From Bacteroidaceae bacterium (GTDB lineage: Bacteria > Bacteroidota > Bacteroidia > Bacteroidales > Bacteroidaceae), in contig JAKSIV010000017.1 of assembly GCA_024398635.1 (NCBI GenBank), forward strand, positions 1 to 44,972: DNA of 44,972 bases. The letters run 5' to 3'. Made by a program: the position numbers and the translations under genes. Under the pieces are notes generated by a model, which ran no database searches, was not told where the DNA came from, and was given only the letters and a program-made list of their open reading frames with translations. Below, in pieces: positions 23,243 to 32,847 of this stretch (within the stretch, counting starts at the first letter, position 1; every line of letters starts with the position of its first letter).

Positions 23243-24310
23243 ATGGATAAGATACAGGACATAATGGTACGGTGGAATGCTCTGCAGCCCCTGTCCGAAA
23301 GAGAGAAGGAGATGCTCAGCCGCCGCTTTATCATTGACTTCAATTACAACAGCAATCATATTGAGGGCAATACGCTTACCTACGGACAGACGGAGATTCT
23401 CCTGCTGTTCGGAAAGGTTGTTGGTGAGGCTGAGGTGAAGGATGTGCAGGAAATGACTGCAAGCAACGTGGGGCTGAAGATGATGACACAAGAGGCTGGG
23501 TTGAAGGACACGCCTCTTACTCAGAATTTCATCCGTGCACTTCACAAAGTGTTGCTTCGGGAGGATTATACCGTACATCGCAGTCTGCCGGATGGTCAGA
23601 CAACGAGCTACGTCATACACGCAGGTCAGTATAAGACTCGCCCCAATAGCGTCATCACCCGTTATGGTGACCGTTTTGAGTATGCTTCGCCCGAGGAGAC
23701 ACCCGCTCTGATGTCCGACCTCGTGAACTGGTACAACGATGCTGAGAAGTCGGGCCGCTTCACGCCTGTGGAACTTGCCGCCATCTTTCATTACCGCTAC
23801 ATCCGCATACACCCTTTCGAGGATGGCAACGGACGCATTGCGCGCCTGATGGCCAATTATATCCTGTCGCGCCACGGGTATCCGATGGTTGTTGTCCGCA
23901 GTCGCAAGAAGAACGAGTATCTTGAGGCTCTCCACCGCACAGACCTTACCGTGGGGGCGGCTCCTTCGCTCGGAGCTCACGCCTCAAAGAGGGATATTCA
24001 ACAGTTCTTGACCTGGTTCAAGAATATGTTTGTGCAGGAGGTAACGTACAACATCAGTTTTCTTACCGAAAGGGGTGACAATGTTTGGTGGTTTGACGGG
24101 GAGAGGATAAAGTTCCGCAGCGATTCCACAAGCAGGATTCTCAACCTCATATATGAGAATCCAGACATCACCACCCAGCGCCTTTCCAATGAGGTGGGCA
24201 TCAATATGGCAGCCGTCAACAAGCACCTGAAGCAACTGACCGACAAAGGCTACATCCAACGTGTCTCCAAAGATGGCACCTGGCGCCTTGTCATCACCCC
24301 TTCGGTGTAG
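23243..24310 (+). CDS. Fic family protein (AMPylase type) with winged helix
   Basis: The 355-residue protein has an N-terminal inhibitory helix with SNHIEGN (about 37-43, the S/T-xxx-E-G/N motif of class II Fic proteins) and a Fic core with HPFEDGNGRIAR near 190. The motif supplies the catalytic His and the phosphate-binding loop. A C-terminal winged helix follows (about 300-350, with ITTQRLSNEVGINMAAVNK). Such proteins transfer AMP to target proteins and are kept off by the inhibitory glutamate. I chose ATG 23243, because the upstream TTG at 23213 would overlap the promoter box. It is a solitary, intact gene. Confidence 0.88.
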   Translation: MDKIQDIMVRWNALQPLSEREKEMLSRRFIIDFNYNSNHIEGNTLTYGQTEILLLFGKVVGEAEVKDVQEMTASNVGLKMMTQEAGLKDTPLTQNFIRALHKVLLREDYTVHRSLPDGQTTSYVIHAGQYKTRPNSVITRYGDRFEYASPEETPALMSDLVNWYNDAEKSGRFTPVELAAIFHYRYIRIHPFEDGNGRIARLMANYILSRHGYPMVVVRSRKKNEYLEALHRTDLTVGAAPSLGAHASKRDIQQFLTWFKNMFVQEVTYNISFLTERGDNVWWFDGERIKFRSDSTSRILNLIYENPDITTQRLSNEVGINMAAVNKHLKQLTDKGYIQRVSKDGTWRLVITPSV

Positions 24311-24338
24311 AATGAAACAAAAGAATGGATAGGGAATA

Positions 24339-24431
24339 ATGGCAAAGATTATTGAAGTGCGAAACAGCACTGCGGAGTTCCTGAACTTTGTGCCAGATAA
24401 TATAGAAACCCAAAAAGTCAGTTACGACTGA
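24339..24431 (+). pseudogene. N-terminal stub of a RhuM-like protein
   Basis: ATG 24339 encodes MAKIIEVRNSTAEFLNFV, which is the usual beginning of RhuM-family virulence/defence proteins in Bacteroidales, and then diverges and stops at TGA 24429-24431. Only about 18 family residues remain of a protein normally over 300 residues long. Confidence 0.6.
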
Positions 24432-24451
24432 CAAATTTAACTCTGAACAAA

Positions 24452-24588
24452 ATGGCTATAGAAAATTCAGAATACAGGCAATGGATCAGCACCATCGAAA
24501 GACGATTCTTGATCGCTACGAGAACGAACCCATGAAGGCATTCTTCGAGAACGCTTGCGTCCGATATGACTTTCTGGTATTGTCCTGA
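24452..24588 (+). pseudogene. DUF1016-like (YhcG nuclease) N-terminal stub and overlapping fragment
   Basis: ATG 24452 encodes AIENSEYRQWIS, like the start of DUF1016/PDDEXK nuclease proteins, and stops at 24533-24535. In another frame, ATG 24481 to TGA 24586-24588 encodes 35 residues (ending FFENACVRYDFLVLS) that look like the tail of a different protein. The piece looks like two gene ends joined by deletion. Confidence 0.45.
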
Positions 24589-25517
24589 CTGCTCGAAAAT
24601 CACGTCATATAACCTGTCAGAAGGAATACCCGGCATGCTTATGAATGATTACTCCTTCGTGTTTCACGGGGACGAGGTGGTTGACAATGATGGAGAAGTT
24701 GTAATCAACGGCTTCAAGAAAGTGATGCTGACAGCACCTTTCTACAATTCCCAATTATATTGGTCGGACAATGCTCTCAGCAACGGAACCTCTTCTCTGC
24801 ACAGACTTATGCGTCAGCATTTTGTCGCAATGGACGGAATGAATGAATGAATATGGATTGTGCTACGGAGCATTCCAACTTCCAAATCTTTCTCCTGCAT
24901 ATCCAGACTCATTAAAAGACAAGAATAATCCTGACAATCTCAACCAGAATACGGGCAAGAAAGCCATATACTCCGCCCTGTTCCACAATTTGATTCTTTC
25001 ACGCTGCAAGACCGTGAAAGAGGTGGAGTCGCTCATCACTCAATACGATATGGTAGCCATTGTTCCAACCCTCAACGTACACTGGCTAATAGCCGATGCA
25101 ACTGGCGATTGGGCAATATTCGAATTCTTGAAGAACGAACTGCACGTTTACCGCGAGAACGATCTGAAAAAGCCGGAGATGTTAGGAAAACCAGCGGTGG
25201 CAAACGAGTGGTTCTCCATTGAAAACTATTATAGAAACCCTGAGCTCGTAGCTACATACGAGACCGACGGCTGGCAAGAGTACTATAGCCCGAAGACGCG
25301 TATTGTGAATATGATGAACCACTACAAACCAACTATGACGTTGGAGGAGGCTCTGGCATGCAGTCAGGAAGGCAGATTCGATCTCGAGAAGGGTAATGTC
25401 GGTAAACTGACCAACTGGTCATGCATTTACAATCCAAAGGAGCGCACGATACATTTCTACAACAGAAATGACACGTCCAAACTGTATATCATAGATTTGA
25501 AAAAAGACCTGAAGTAA
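24566..25517 (+). pseudogene. Linear amide C-N hydrolase (choloylglycine hydrolase superfamily), truncated and frameshifted
   Basis: Two frames, 24566-24850 and 24843-25517, join into one Ntn-hydrolase sequence. The first ends FVAMDGMNE and the second resumes MNEYGLCYGAFQLP, so removing one AATG unit from the AATGAATGAATGAAT tract at 24838-24852 restores a single frame. The N-terminal part, including the nucleophilic Cys and the following R-N-x-D motif, is missing. The downstream frame keeps NVHWLIADATGDWAIFEF and a normal end. Substrates of intact relatives are bile salts, penicillin V or N-acyl amides. The intact paralogue follows 45 bases downstream, so this copy is redundant and decaying, or it switches by slippage but then still lacks the active site. 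Confidence 0.75.
24838..24852 (+). repeat. AATG tetranucleotide tract at the frameshift
   Basis: The tract has 3.75 units of AATG. Loss of one unit would fuse the two reading frames of the Ntn-hydrolase remnant. Confidence 0.85.
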
Positions 25518-25562
25518 AAAATCCTTGAACTCAAATAACAATAATTAACATAAAAAACAGTT

Positions 25563-26729
25563 ATGAAAAAGATCACATTATCAATGTTAATGCTCACGGC
25601 AGCATTATTTGTAGTATCATGTAGCGATGACGATGACAACAACTCAACTCCAGAAAAAACAAAAGTAACCAAGATAGCCGACTACCTATATGAATATACG
25701 GCTGAAGGCTACGGCACCGAGGCTCCTTCAGAAGCTCTGTCTGACGATGGTCCGTCTCCTGTATTCGGTTGCAGTGCAGTCAGGAACGGCAACTTCTACG
25801 GAAGAAATCTGGATTTCAATATCAACGAAATCTGCGAGTTTGTGATAAGAACCAAAGCCACGGCAGAGCGCAAGCACGCTTCCATCGGTGTGGCGAACAC
25901 CTGTTTCCTGAACATCACTAATGAGATGGTAGCTAAAGGACTCAGCGACGAACTGCTCAAGTATATTCCGTGGATGATGATGGATGGTATCAATGACGCC
26001 GGACTTGTCTGCAATATCAATGTCGTGAATATGGCAGACATAAAGGATTGCCCACATACCCACACCAACGAGGGTGCACCGCAGATTATGGTGATGAACC
26101 TCGTTCGTGCACTGCTTGATAACTGCAGCAGTGTGGAAGAAGCAAAGACGTTTATCAAGAATCTTGATATTAGACCTATACCTTCGACTTGGGACGGTCA
26201 TATTATGGTTGCAGATCCTACTAAAAACGTGATAGTGGAGTTTACCGGAGAAAAGGGCTCGGAAGTAAAGTTCACGGAAGCAAACATTATGACCAACTTC
26301 TACAATTACCAGTTTGCAAAGGATGGTGTATTCCCTTCCCATGCCTGTGGTGTGGAACGGTATCAAATCCTCAAGGACAACTATGCCAGCAGCAATTCGA
26401 TGGAAGGTATGTGGAACTTGTTGAAAATGGTGCAATATACGCAGGCATACAAGGTGTCAACGGAACCTTTCTGGTGCTCGGAATACTATGACGTAATCCC
26501 GTCGTTTGACGAGCATCCTCGGGAGTACTGGACAAAGGAAAAGATTCTGGAGCAGGAGATGCCTGTAATTGAGGTGGAGGCTTATAAGGTATATGAGAAA
26601 ACTGGAGAGTACGACCCTGAGAATAATCTGTGGTTCACGTCTCACAACAGCACCTACGACATCGCTAATAAGGCTCTTTGGGTGACCATCCGCGAGAAAT
26701 ACGAAAAGCATTACGACTTCAGATTGTAA
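25563..26729 (+). CDS. Lipoprotein Ntn-hydrolase (linear amide C-N hydrolase family)
   Basis: The 388-residue protein has a type II signal peptide with lipobox VVSC (Cys20), followed by an acidic SDDDDNN linker typical of Bacteroidales outer-membrane lipoproteins. The Ntn-hydrolase core starts at FGCSAVRNGNFYGRNLDF (about 69-86): the Cys is the likely N-terminal nucleophile exposed by processing, and GRNLDF supplies the Arg and Asp of the choloylglycine-hydrolase family. AGLVCNINVVNM and WDGHIMVADPTKN match later family motifs. It is likely to hydrolyse an amide-linked substrate at the cell surface or in the periplasm. Bile salt hydrolysis is possible but cannot be decided from the sequence. 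It follows the broken paralogue. Confidence 0.82.
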   Translation: MKKITLSMLMLTAALFVVSCSDDDDNNSTPEKTKVTKIADYLYEYTAEGYGTEAPSEALSDDGPSPVFGCSAVRNGNFYGRNLDFNINEICEFVIRTKATAERKHASIGVANTCFLNITNEMVAKGLSDELLKYIPWMMMDGINDAGLVCNINVVNMADIKDCPHTHTNEGAPQIMVMNLVRALLDNCSSVEEAKTFIKNLDIRPIPSTWDGHIMVADPTKNVIVEFTGEKGSEVKFTEANIMTNFYNYQFAKDGVFPSHACGVERYQILKDNYASSNSMEGMWNLLKMVQYTQAYKVSTEPFWCSEYYDVIPSFDEHPREYWTKEKILEQEMPVIEVEAYKVYEKTGEYDPENNLWFTSHNSTYDIANKALWVTIREKYEKHYDFRL

Positions 26730-26767
26730 AATTTAAGGGTGTTTTTGTGAGAAAAGAAAGAAAGGCA

Positions 26768-27160
26768 ATGACAGCGACCTCATCCTTCATGAAAGCCCTG
26801 TAGGCGAACCATCCCAAGGGCATACGGGTGAGGTCGCGCCTTGCCATCATCTGTGCTCTGACTTTCATCGTCATTGATGTCCTCTTTGTGGCATATAACT
26901 ATGATTACCTGCCTGACGTCATCCCTGCCTTTGAAGTATTTATCGAGGCGATGGAGAAATCATCGTACATTGGCTATGACATTCAGCGCTTTGTCTTGCT
27001 TCTCTCTGCATTCATCGTTGCATGGGCAATAATGCCTTGTTTCAAGACTGCCATCATCTATCAACGAGTGCGATGTTTCATTCTCGACATAGTGAACCTC
27101 ACCATCACGTCGGCCATCGCAATGACCATGGTAGAACTGGCGGTTGTGGTATGCACGGAC
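26768..27160 (+). pseudogene. Small integral membrane protein, interrupted by a stop codon and truncated by an IS remnant
   Basis: ATG 26768 starts MTATSSFMKAL, then TAG at 26801-26803, and the same frame continues ANHPKGIRVRSRLAIICAL with hydrophobic helices at about 26850-26900 and 26990-27050. The stop is consistent with a TGG (Trp) to TAG change. A GTG at 26828 could start a shorter product. The 3' end runs into transposase DNA near 27150-27165, so the C-terminus is lost. The family is not recognised. Confidence 0.65.
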
Positions 27161-28068
27161 GGAGGTCGTTCATCACCGTACAGTCTCTCAAGAAACTGGA
27201 AGGACACTTGCAGGATTGGGCGACACAGACTACGGGCTGGCACCTCGTCAACTTCAAGGGAGAGAACGGCCCCGAGTTGTCTGAAGAAGAATACGACCTT
27301 GCGCAACTGGACCCAAAGGATTATGCCGATTCACTGTTCTGCCGCGAACGCTGGATAAAGACAAAACTCAGCAAGACCAAGGAGGAGTTGGAGCAGAGAC
27401 TCATCGTTACCTTCTCGTTCAAGTATCGGGACTACCTGCGTTACACCCGCGAAAAACAGATTGCCCGTGCAGAAAGTATCATCAAGCGAGGAGTTGCCGG
27501 GAAGTATGGCAAAGGACAGAACGACCCCAAGCGCTTCATCAAGGCCGAGCACTGCACCACGGACGGAGAACTCGCCCAGATAGAAAGATACTCCCTCAAT
27601 CAGGAGATGATAGACCAGGAGTCCCGCTTCGACGGTTTCTACGGCATCTGCACCGACCTTGAAGACAACGCCCCAGAAATCATCAGACTGAACGGCGGAC
27701 GGTGGATAATCGAAGACTGCTTCCGCATCACCAAGACCGACTTCGAAGCAAGACCCGTCTTTCTAAGAAGAGACGACCGCATCACCGCACACTTCCTTAC
27801 CTGCTTCCTCGCGCTAATCCTTTACAAGTATCTCGCAAAGAAAGTCAACCGTGCAGGGAAACACTTCAGCCCCGACGAAATCATCGGTACGCTGCAAGAT
27901 ATGAACTTCCTTAGCATCGCAGGAGAAGGATACATTCCCACCTACACCAGAACAGATCTGACCAACAATCTCCACGGCTCTGCCGGCTTCAGAACCGACA
28001 CGCAGATAGTCTCAAAGCAGATGATGAAAAAAATCATCACTTCCACAAAAAATACTGAGAAACAATGA
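27160..28068 (+). pseudogene. IS1634-type transposase, N-terminally truncated
   Basis: From about 27164 the frame encodes the C-terminal half of an IS4-superfamily DDE transposase. SFITVQSLKKLEGH is followed by the E-containing block GGRWIIEDCFRITKTDF and RDDRITAHFLTCFLAL, typical of the IS1634 group (Y-R-E-K signature). Intact members have about 550-600 residues. The first half with two of the catalytic Asp residues is missing, so the element is dead. The fused upstream frame from 27022 is only an accidental extension. A strong hairpin terminator follows at 28098. Confidence 0.8.
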
Positions 28069-28097
28069 TGTATTAGTACAAAGTTGTAAAATAAGAG

Positions 28098-28135
28098 AAG
28101 CCCCAAATCGCTACTACAGCGGTCTGGGGCTTTAA
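28098..28135 (+). terminator. Hairpin terminator after the IS1634-type remnant
   Basis: AAGCCCCA (28098-28105) pairs with TGGGGCTT (28125-28132), with an inner CGCT/AGCG stem, followed by TTTAAT. Confidence 0.8.
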
Positions 28136-28324
28136 TATCTCAAAATCGAAGTGTCAAACTCGAGAAGGTAGAGATTCTCATGCAATTATTGCGGAAAATT
28201 CAGATGGATGCGCACCTCTGAAAAAGCAGCAAAAACTTGACTTAATTTGTTGATTATTAATTATATAGTATAGGAAAACTGGAGAAAATTTCTTAAATTT
28301 AAGAGTAAATGCAAGTCTCTTAAA
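28136..28324. other. AT-rich gap between two transposase remnants
   Basis: I find no gene, and no clear terminal inverted repeats of either element, in this stretch. It probably contains the right end of the first element and the left end of the second. Confidence 0.4.
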
Positions 28325-29423
28325 ATGACAAAGAAAGCTCCTCCAGAAGTCCTTTCGCCAAGTGATTTGGCGTATATGTCCACGCTGAACGAAAGAGACA
28401 GAAGATGGTTCCTGGCAACTAAGGCCGCATTCGCAAGGCTGGTGCCGGGCGCAGGAGTACGCTTCCCCAGCATCCCGAGTGGACGCGGGCTGTAGTGCAA
28501 ATCATCGAGCCGCACACGGCGGGGCTCCCTCAGGATGAGAATGTTGTATGGATATCCTTGAGCGTGACCCAGATTATGAATGAACTGGCTGCCATTGGAT
28601 ATGACATCTCCCGCTACTTTGTCAATCAAATCTTTGATTCCCTCGGCCTTCGGGAACGCTCCTTCTACAAGGATCTTCCCATGAAGGATGTGAAGGACAG
28701 GAACGAACAGTTTGAGAAGATTGACGCAATCCGCAAGGAAGCCACGAATGTGGGACTCCCCATTATCAGCATTGACACCAAGAAGAAGGAGATGCTGGGA
28801 AACTTCAAGCGGGAGGGAAAGGCGTTGTCCACCGGCCGGCTCAAATCCTTGACCACGACTTTGCGACATTCTCCGACGGTCAGATTGTCCCGCACGGCAT
28901 CTATGACGTAACAAGGAATGTGGGCTACATGACTCTGGGAATCAGTCACGACACATCCAAGTTTGTCTGTGACAATATCGCAAGAGTCTGGCGGGAGCAC
29001 CTCAGAGAGCAATATCCCGATGCTCACACACTTGTAATACTGTGTGACGGCGGAGGTTCGAACTCCAGTTCGCACAGAATCGTCAAGCAGGATCTTATGA
29101 ATCTTGCCGACAGATTGGGTATCAGGCTTCTCGTTGTCCATTATCCTCCGTACTGCTCCAAGTTCAATCCCATTGAGCACAGGCTCTTCTCGCAGATAAC
29201 CCGCAGCTGGAGCGGAGCTCCTCTGATGTCTCTTCAGAATGCCGCACAGAGGGCCGCGATGACCACTACGAAGACGGGATTGAAAGTTTTTGTTCACGTT
29301 AACTCAAAATCTTATGACATTATGAGGCCGATTGATGAATCATATCAGAAGAGACTCGCACAGCAGGTCATCTTCGCTCCGGAATTGGGCAAGTGGAACT
29401 ACCTCATCAAACCGGCCAACTGA
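28325..29423 (+). pseudogene. ISAzo13-type transposase with internal deletion and frameshift
   Basis: Three frames together give one transposase. The first runs from ATG 28325 (LSPSDLAYMSTLNERDRRWF) to about 28450. The second, from about 28450 to 28850, carries STLPQHPEWTRAVVQIIEP, SLSVTQIMNEL and the first catalytic Asp in LPIISIDTKKKEMLGNFK. The third runs from about 28851 to 29423 (DHDFATFSDGQIVPHGIYD, ILCDGGGSNSS, YPPYCSKFNPIEHRLFS with catalytic Asp and Glu). A single missing G near 28851 explains the second shift, and a deletion with a shift near 28450 removes the usual HTH. All three DDE residues survive, but the gene cannot be translated as one protein. Confidence 0.8.
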
Positions 29424-29457
29424 TGCAACTTATTTTTTTTACTAAGTAGGATTTCAT

Positions 29458-29465
29458 TATTTTTG
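29458..29465 (+). promoter_or_regulatory. -7 box of the GH115 gene promoter
   Basis: TATTTTTG matches TAnnTTTG and lies 20 bases before the GH115 start codon. Confidence 0.55.
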
Positions 29466-29484
29466 TACAAACAAATAACCAAAT

Positions 29485-32049
29485 ATGAATATGAGAAAGA
29501 TTTTAATGGTTCTTGGCGTGTTTGCGCTGTCGTGTGCATCGGCCCTTGCTGCCGATAATAAAGGCATTTCATTCAATGAGTTATCAAGTGAAAGGTTTAC
29601 GCTGATTGAGAACGGCAAGCCTGTTCAGATTCTGGCCGATGAGGCCGATAAGACCGGCGTGCAGATTGCTCTGAAGGCACTGCAGAAGGACTTCCTGGCT
29701 GTTTCGGGCAACGAGGCTCAAGTGGCATACGATGTTGCTTCTGTGTCCGGAAAACCCGTGATTGTGGGAACCATTGACAGCAAGTACATTGCTCAGATTA
29801 TCAAGGCTAAGAAGATCAACAAGAAGGATCTGCAGGGCAAGCGTGAGAAGTATATCATGACCGTTATTGCTAACCCCATCAAGGGCATTGACGAGGCTCT
29901 GGTGATTGCCGGCAGCGATATGCGCGGTACAATCTACGGCATATACGAGCTGTCCGAGCAGATTGGCGTATCGCCCTGGTACTACTGGGCTGATGTTCCA
30001 ATCGAGCATCAGGATAACATTTCACTGGCCAAGGGTACATACACCGCCGGTGAGCCCGCAGTAACTTATCGTGGCATATTCCTGAATGATGAGGATCCCT
30101 GCCTTACAACATGGGTAAGGAACACCTTCGGCACACAGCGCGGCGGCCATGAGTTCTATGCATGCTGCTTTGAACTGCTGCTGAGGCTTCGTGCAAACTT
30201 TATGTGGCCTGCAATGTGGGGCTGGGCATTCTATGCCGATGATCCCGAGAACATAAAGACCGCCAATGATATGGGTATTATCATGGGAACCTCTCATCAT
30301 GAGCCTATGGCCCGCAACCATCAGGAATGGGCCCGAAATCCGCGTGCATACGGCGGCCAGTGGGATTATACAACCAACAAGGATGAGCTGCAGAGGTTCT
30401 TCCGTGAGGGTATGGAGCGTGCCAAGGATACCGAAGACCTGATTACCATCGGTATGCGCGGAGACGGTGATGCCGAGCTTCGTGGAAGCGACGAGGACAA
30501 CATGAAGATGCTTGAGGGTCTGTTCGCCGACCAGCGTCAGATCATCAAGGAGGTAACCGGCAAGCCAGCCGAGCAGCGTCCGCAGGTTTGGGCTCTCTAT
30601 AAGGAGGTTCAGACCTATTATAACAAGGGCCTGCGCGTGCCTGACGATGTGATTATACTGCTGTCTGATGACAACTGGGGCGATATTCGCTGTTTGCCCA
30701 ATGAGCAGGAGCGCAAGCGTAAAGGAGGTTGGGGTATGTACTACCATGTTGACTATGTGGGTGCACCGCGTAACTCAAAGTGGCTCAACATTACTCCGAT
30801 ACAGCACCTGTGGGAGCAGATGCAGCTTACATATGACTACGGAGTAGACAAGATCTGGGTGCTCAACGTAGGTGACCTCAAGCCTATGGAGTATCCTATC
30901 ACCCTGTTCCTGGATATGGCCTGGAACCCCACATCATTCACTGTAGATAACCTGCTTGACCATACTTATGAGTTCTGCAAGGAGTTCTTTGGTGAGGAGG
31001 AGGCTGCAGAGGCTGCACGTATCCTGAACCTTTGCTGCAAGTATAACGGCCGTATAAGCGCCGAGATGCTTGATGCACGTCAGTACTACACTCTTGAGAC
31101 CGGTGAGTTTGAGCAGGTTTGCGACGATTACGCACGTCTGGAGGCAGAGGCACTGCGTCAGTATCTCAAGCTCAAGCCTGAGTATCGTGACGCTTATCAG
31201 CAGATAATTCTGTTCCCCGTACAGGCCATGGGTAATATCTACGATATGTACTACAGCCAGGGCATGAACCAGAAACTGGTTCGCAACAACGATCCCGCTG
31301 CAAACTACTGGGCAGAGCGTTGCGAGCGTGACTTTAAGCGTGACGCTGAGCTCTGCGCTTATTACAACAAGGAGATGGCCGGCGGCAAGTGGAACGGCAT
31401 GATGATCCAGAAGCACATAGGCTATACATCATGGAACGATAATTTCCGTGCCGATACACAGCCGCGCGTAAGCCGTGTTGAGGTGGGAGAGAAGGCCGGC
31501 GGATTTGTGTTTACCCAGAAGAACGGCGTGGTTGCAATGGAGGCTGAGCATTTCTACTCACAGGCTCCTGTGACTGCAGGAACGGCTCAGTGGACAACTA
31601 TTCCTTTCATGGGCCGTACACTGTCTGGTGTGGCTCTGATGCCTTACAGCCAGCCAACTGATGGCGCCAGCATGACATATAAGTTCAATCTGACTGAGGA
31701 TGTTGAGAACTTGCAGGCCGTAATAGCAGTTAATGCAACTTTGACATTCTACCGTCTTGAGGGACACCGCTATATGGTCAGTCTGGACGGTGGTCAGGAG
31801 ATTGAGGTTGTGTTCAACGAGCGCCTGAATGAGGATCAGCGCAACATCTACTCTGTGTACTATCCCACGGTTGCAACACGTGTCAAGGATGACCGTGTAG
31901 AGCTGGGTAAGGCTGCCAAGGGCGAGCATACGCTGACTATCCGTCCTATTGAGCCGGGTACGGTATTCGAGAAGGTGGTGATTGATGCAGGTGGCTATAT
32001 AAAGAGTTACCTGTTCATGCCGGAATCACCATATGTTAGGGAGAATTGA
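29485..32049 (+). CDS. GH115 family alpha-glucuronidase (xylan debranching)
   Basis: The 854-residue protein has a signal peptide (ILMVLGVFALSCASALA) and the GH115 fold. An N-terminal domain includes VIAGSDMRGTIYGIYELSE, and the barrel follows with YRGIFLNDEDP, MWPAMWGW, MGTSHHEPMARN, IGMRGDGDAELRG and DKIWVLNVGDLKP. A C-terminal beta domain begins near EAEHFYS. Enzymes of this family remove (4-O-methyl-)glucuronic acid from glucuronoxylan, from internal as well as terminal residues. The length is usual for the family and no frame breaks are seen. A perfect bidirectional terminator separates it from the convergent Gly-rich gene. ATG 29491 is an equally possible start. Confidence 0.92.
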   Translation: MNMRKILMVLGVFALSCASALAADNKGISFNELSSERFTLIENGKPVQILADEADKTGVQIALKALQKDFLAVSGNEAQVAYDVASVSGKPVIVGTIDSKYIAQIIKAKKINKKDLQGKREKYIMTVIANPIKGIDEALVIAGSDMRGTIYGIYELSEQIGVSPWYYWADVPIEHQDNISLAKGTYTAGEPAVTYRGIFLNDEDPCLTTWVRNTFGTQRGGHEFYACCFELLLRLRANFMWPAMWGWAFYADDPENIKTANDMGIIMGTSHHEPMARNHQEWARNPRAYGGQWDYTTNKDELQRFFREGMERAKDTEDLITIGMRGDGDAELRGSDEDNMKMLEGLFADQRQIIKEVTGKPAEQRPQVWALYKEVQTYYNKGLRVPDDVIILLSDDNWGDIRCLPNEQERKRKGGWGMYYHVDYVGAPRNSKWLNITPIQHLWEQMQLTYDYGVDKIWVLNVGDLKPMEYPITLFLDMAWNPTSFTVDNLLDHTYEFCKEFFGEEEAAEAARILNLCCKYNGRISAEMLDARQYYTLETGEFEQVCDDYARLEAEALRQYLKLKPEYRDAYQQIILFPVQAMGNIYDMYYSQGMNQKLVRNNDPAANYWAERCERDFKRDAELCAYYNKEMAGGKWNGMMIQKHIGYTSWNDNFRADTQPRVSRVEVGEKAGGFVFTQKNGVVAMEAEHFYSQAPVTAGTAQWTTIPFMGRTLSGVALMPYSQPTDGASMTYKFNLTEDVENLQAVIAVNATLTFYRLEGHRYMVSLDGGQEIEVVFNERLNEDQRNIYSVYYPTVATRVKDDRVELGKAAKGEHTLTIRPIEPGTVFEKVVIDAGGYIKSYLFMPESPYVREN

Positions 32050-32060
32050 AAATTGAAAAT

Positions 32061-32091
32061 AAAAAAGCCTTCGAATTTCGAAGGCTTTTTT
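32061..32091. terminator. Bidirectional terminator between convergent genes
   Basis: A perfect 15-base inverted repeat (AAAAAAGCCTTCGAA and its complement) with one central T lies between the GH115 gene and the minus-strand Gly-rich gene. The A and T runs on its flanks let it work in both directions. Confidence 0.92.
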
Positions 32092-32092
32092 A

Positions 32093-32791
32093 TTAGAATC
32101 TTAAGTTGATTGAGGCGCCGAAGGAGGCGTCGTTTTGCCTGTCCAGGAATACTGTAGGTTCGAATTCGAACTGTAGCATACGGGCCGCTTTCTTAAGTTC
32201 GATCTCGTAATTGTAATCCTTGGCTATGTTATTCAGGGCGTTCTTGGCTTTCTGTTTTTTTAGGTATCCCCAGGTGTAAAATGATACCGAGGGTACTACC
32301 AGAGCTCCTGAGATTATGTAGAGCTTGCGGGACAGTTCCGGATCATCCTCCGGTCGGTGTGTTGCCGCTATGAGCGTAAGTATGGCTGCGGGAATACCCA
32401 AAAGTACGCCTACTGACTCCAGATTGTCGCCTTTTATGAATTTGCGGTTGGCTGTCTCATATTTATTGAACTGGATTGAGTCCAGCAGCTGCTTCAGGTC
32501 ATCATCACGTATGGCATTGCCTGCGCCTCGGCCCTCAACGAATGTAAGGCTTCCGCTCAAACGGACTATCTCTGTGGTGTCATTGAGGGTTGCAAAACCG
32601 CCCCAGCCGCCACCGCCGCCTCTGAAACCGCCGCCACCGCCTCCCATAGGAGCACCGCCGCCACCGCCGAAGCCTCCGCCGAATCCACCGCCGCCACCAA
32701 AGCCGCCTCCGCCGCCGGGTTGGGCAGCTGCTGCAACAGACAACATGATGACAAAAAGTACTGACAGGATCTTTTTAAGCATATTTGGCAT
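32093..32791 (-). CDS. Secreted glycine-rich protein of unknown function
   Basis: The 232-residue protein has a signal peptide (KKILSVLFVIMLSVAAAAQ) followed by about 45 residues of GGGFGGG-type sequence. The rest is globular with one hydrophobic segment (VGVLLGIPAAILTLIAA) and a second around LYIISGALVVPSVSFY, and it ends SINLRF. No family is recognised. It lies directly downstream of the CotH gene (56 bases), which has the same Gly-Phe-rich sequences, so the two are probably expressed together. The internal ATG at codon 4 (MLKK) may be the true start. Confidence 0.7.
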   Translation of the reverse strand: MPNMLKKILSVLFVIMLSVAAAAQPGGGGGFGGGGGFGGGFGGGGGAPMGGGGGGFRGGGGGWGGFATLNDTTEIVRLSGSLTFVEGRGAGNAIRDDDLKQLLDSIQFNKYETANRKFIKGDNLESVGVLLGIPAAILTLIAATHRPEDDPELSRKLYIISGALVVPSVSFYTWGYLKKQKAKNALNNIAKDYNYEIELKKAARMLQFEFEPTVFLDRQNDASFGASINLRF

Positions 32792-32847
32792 AGCGGTTAT
32801 TAATCAATTGATTTATATTGTGACTCCAAATATGGCAAAAGGTTTAA

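Noticed and set aside
23192..23980. 262-aa minus-strand open frame opposite fic
   Set aside because: It overlaps the Fic core on the other strand and has no recognisable motif.
27022..27160. Extended N-terminus of the transposase frame
   Set aside because: These codons overlap the membrane-protein frame and do not resemble a transposase. The homology begins only near 27164.
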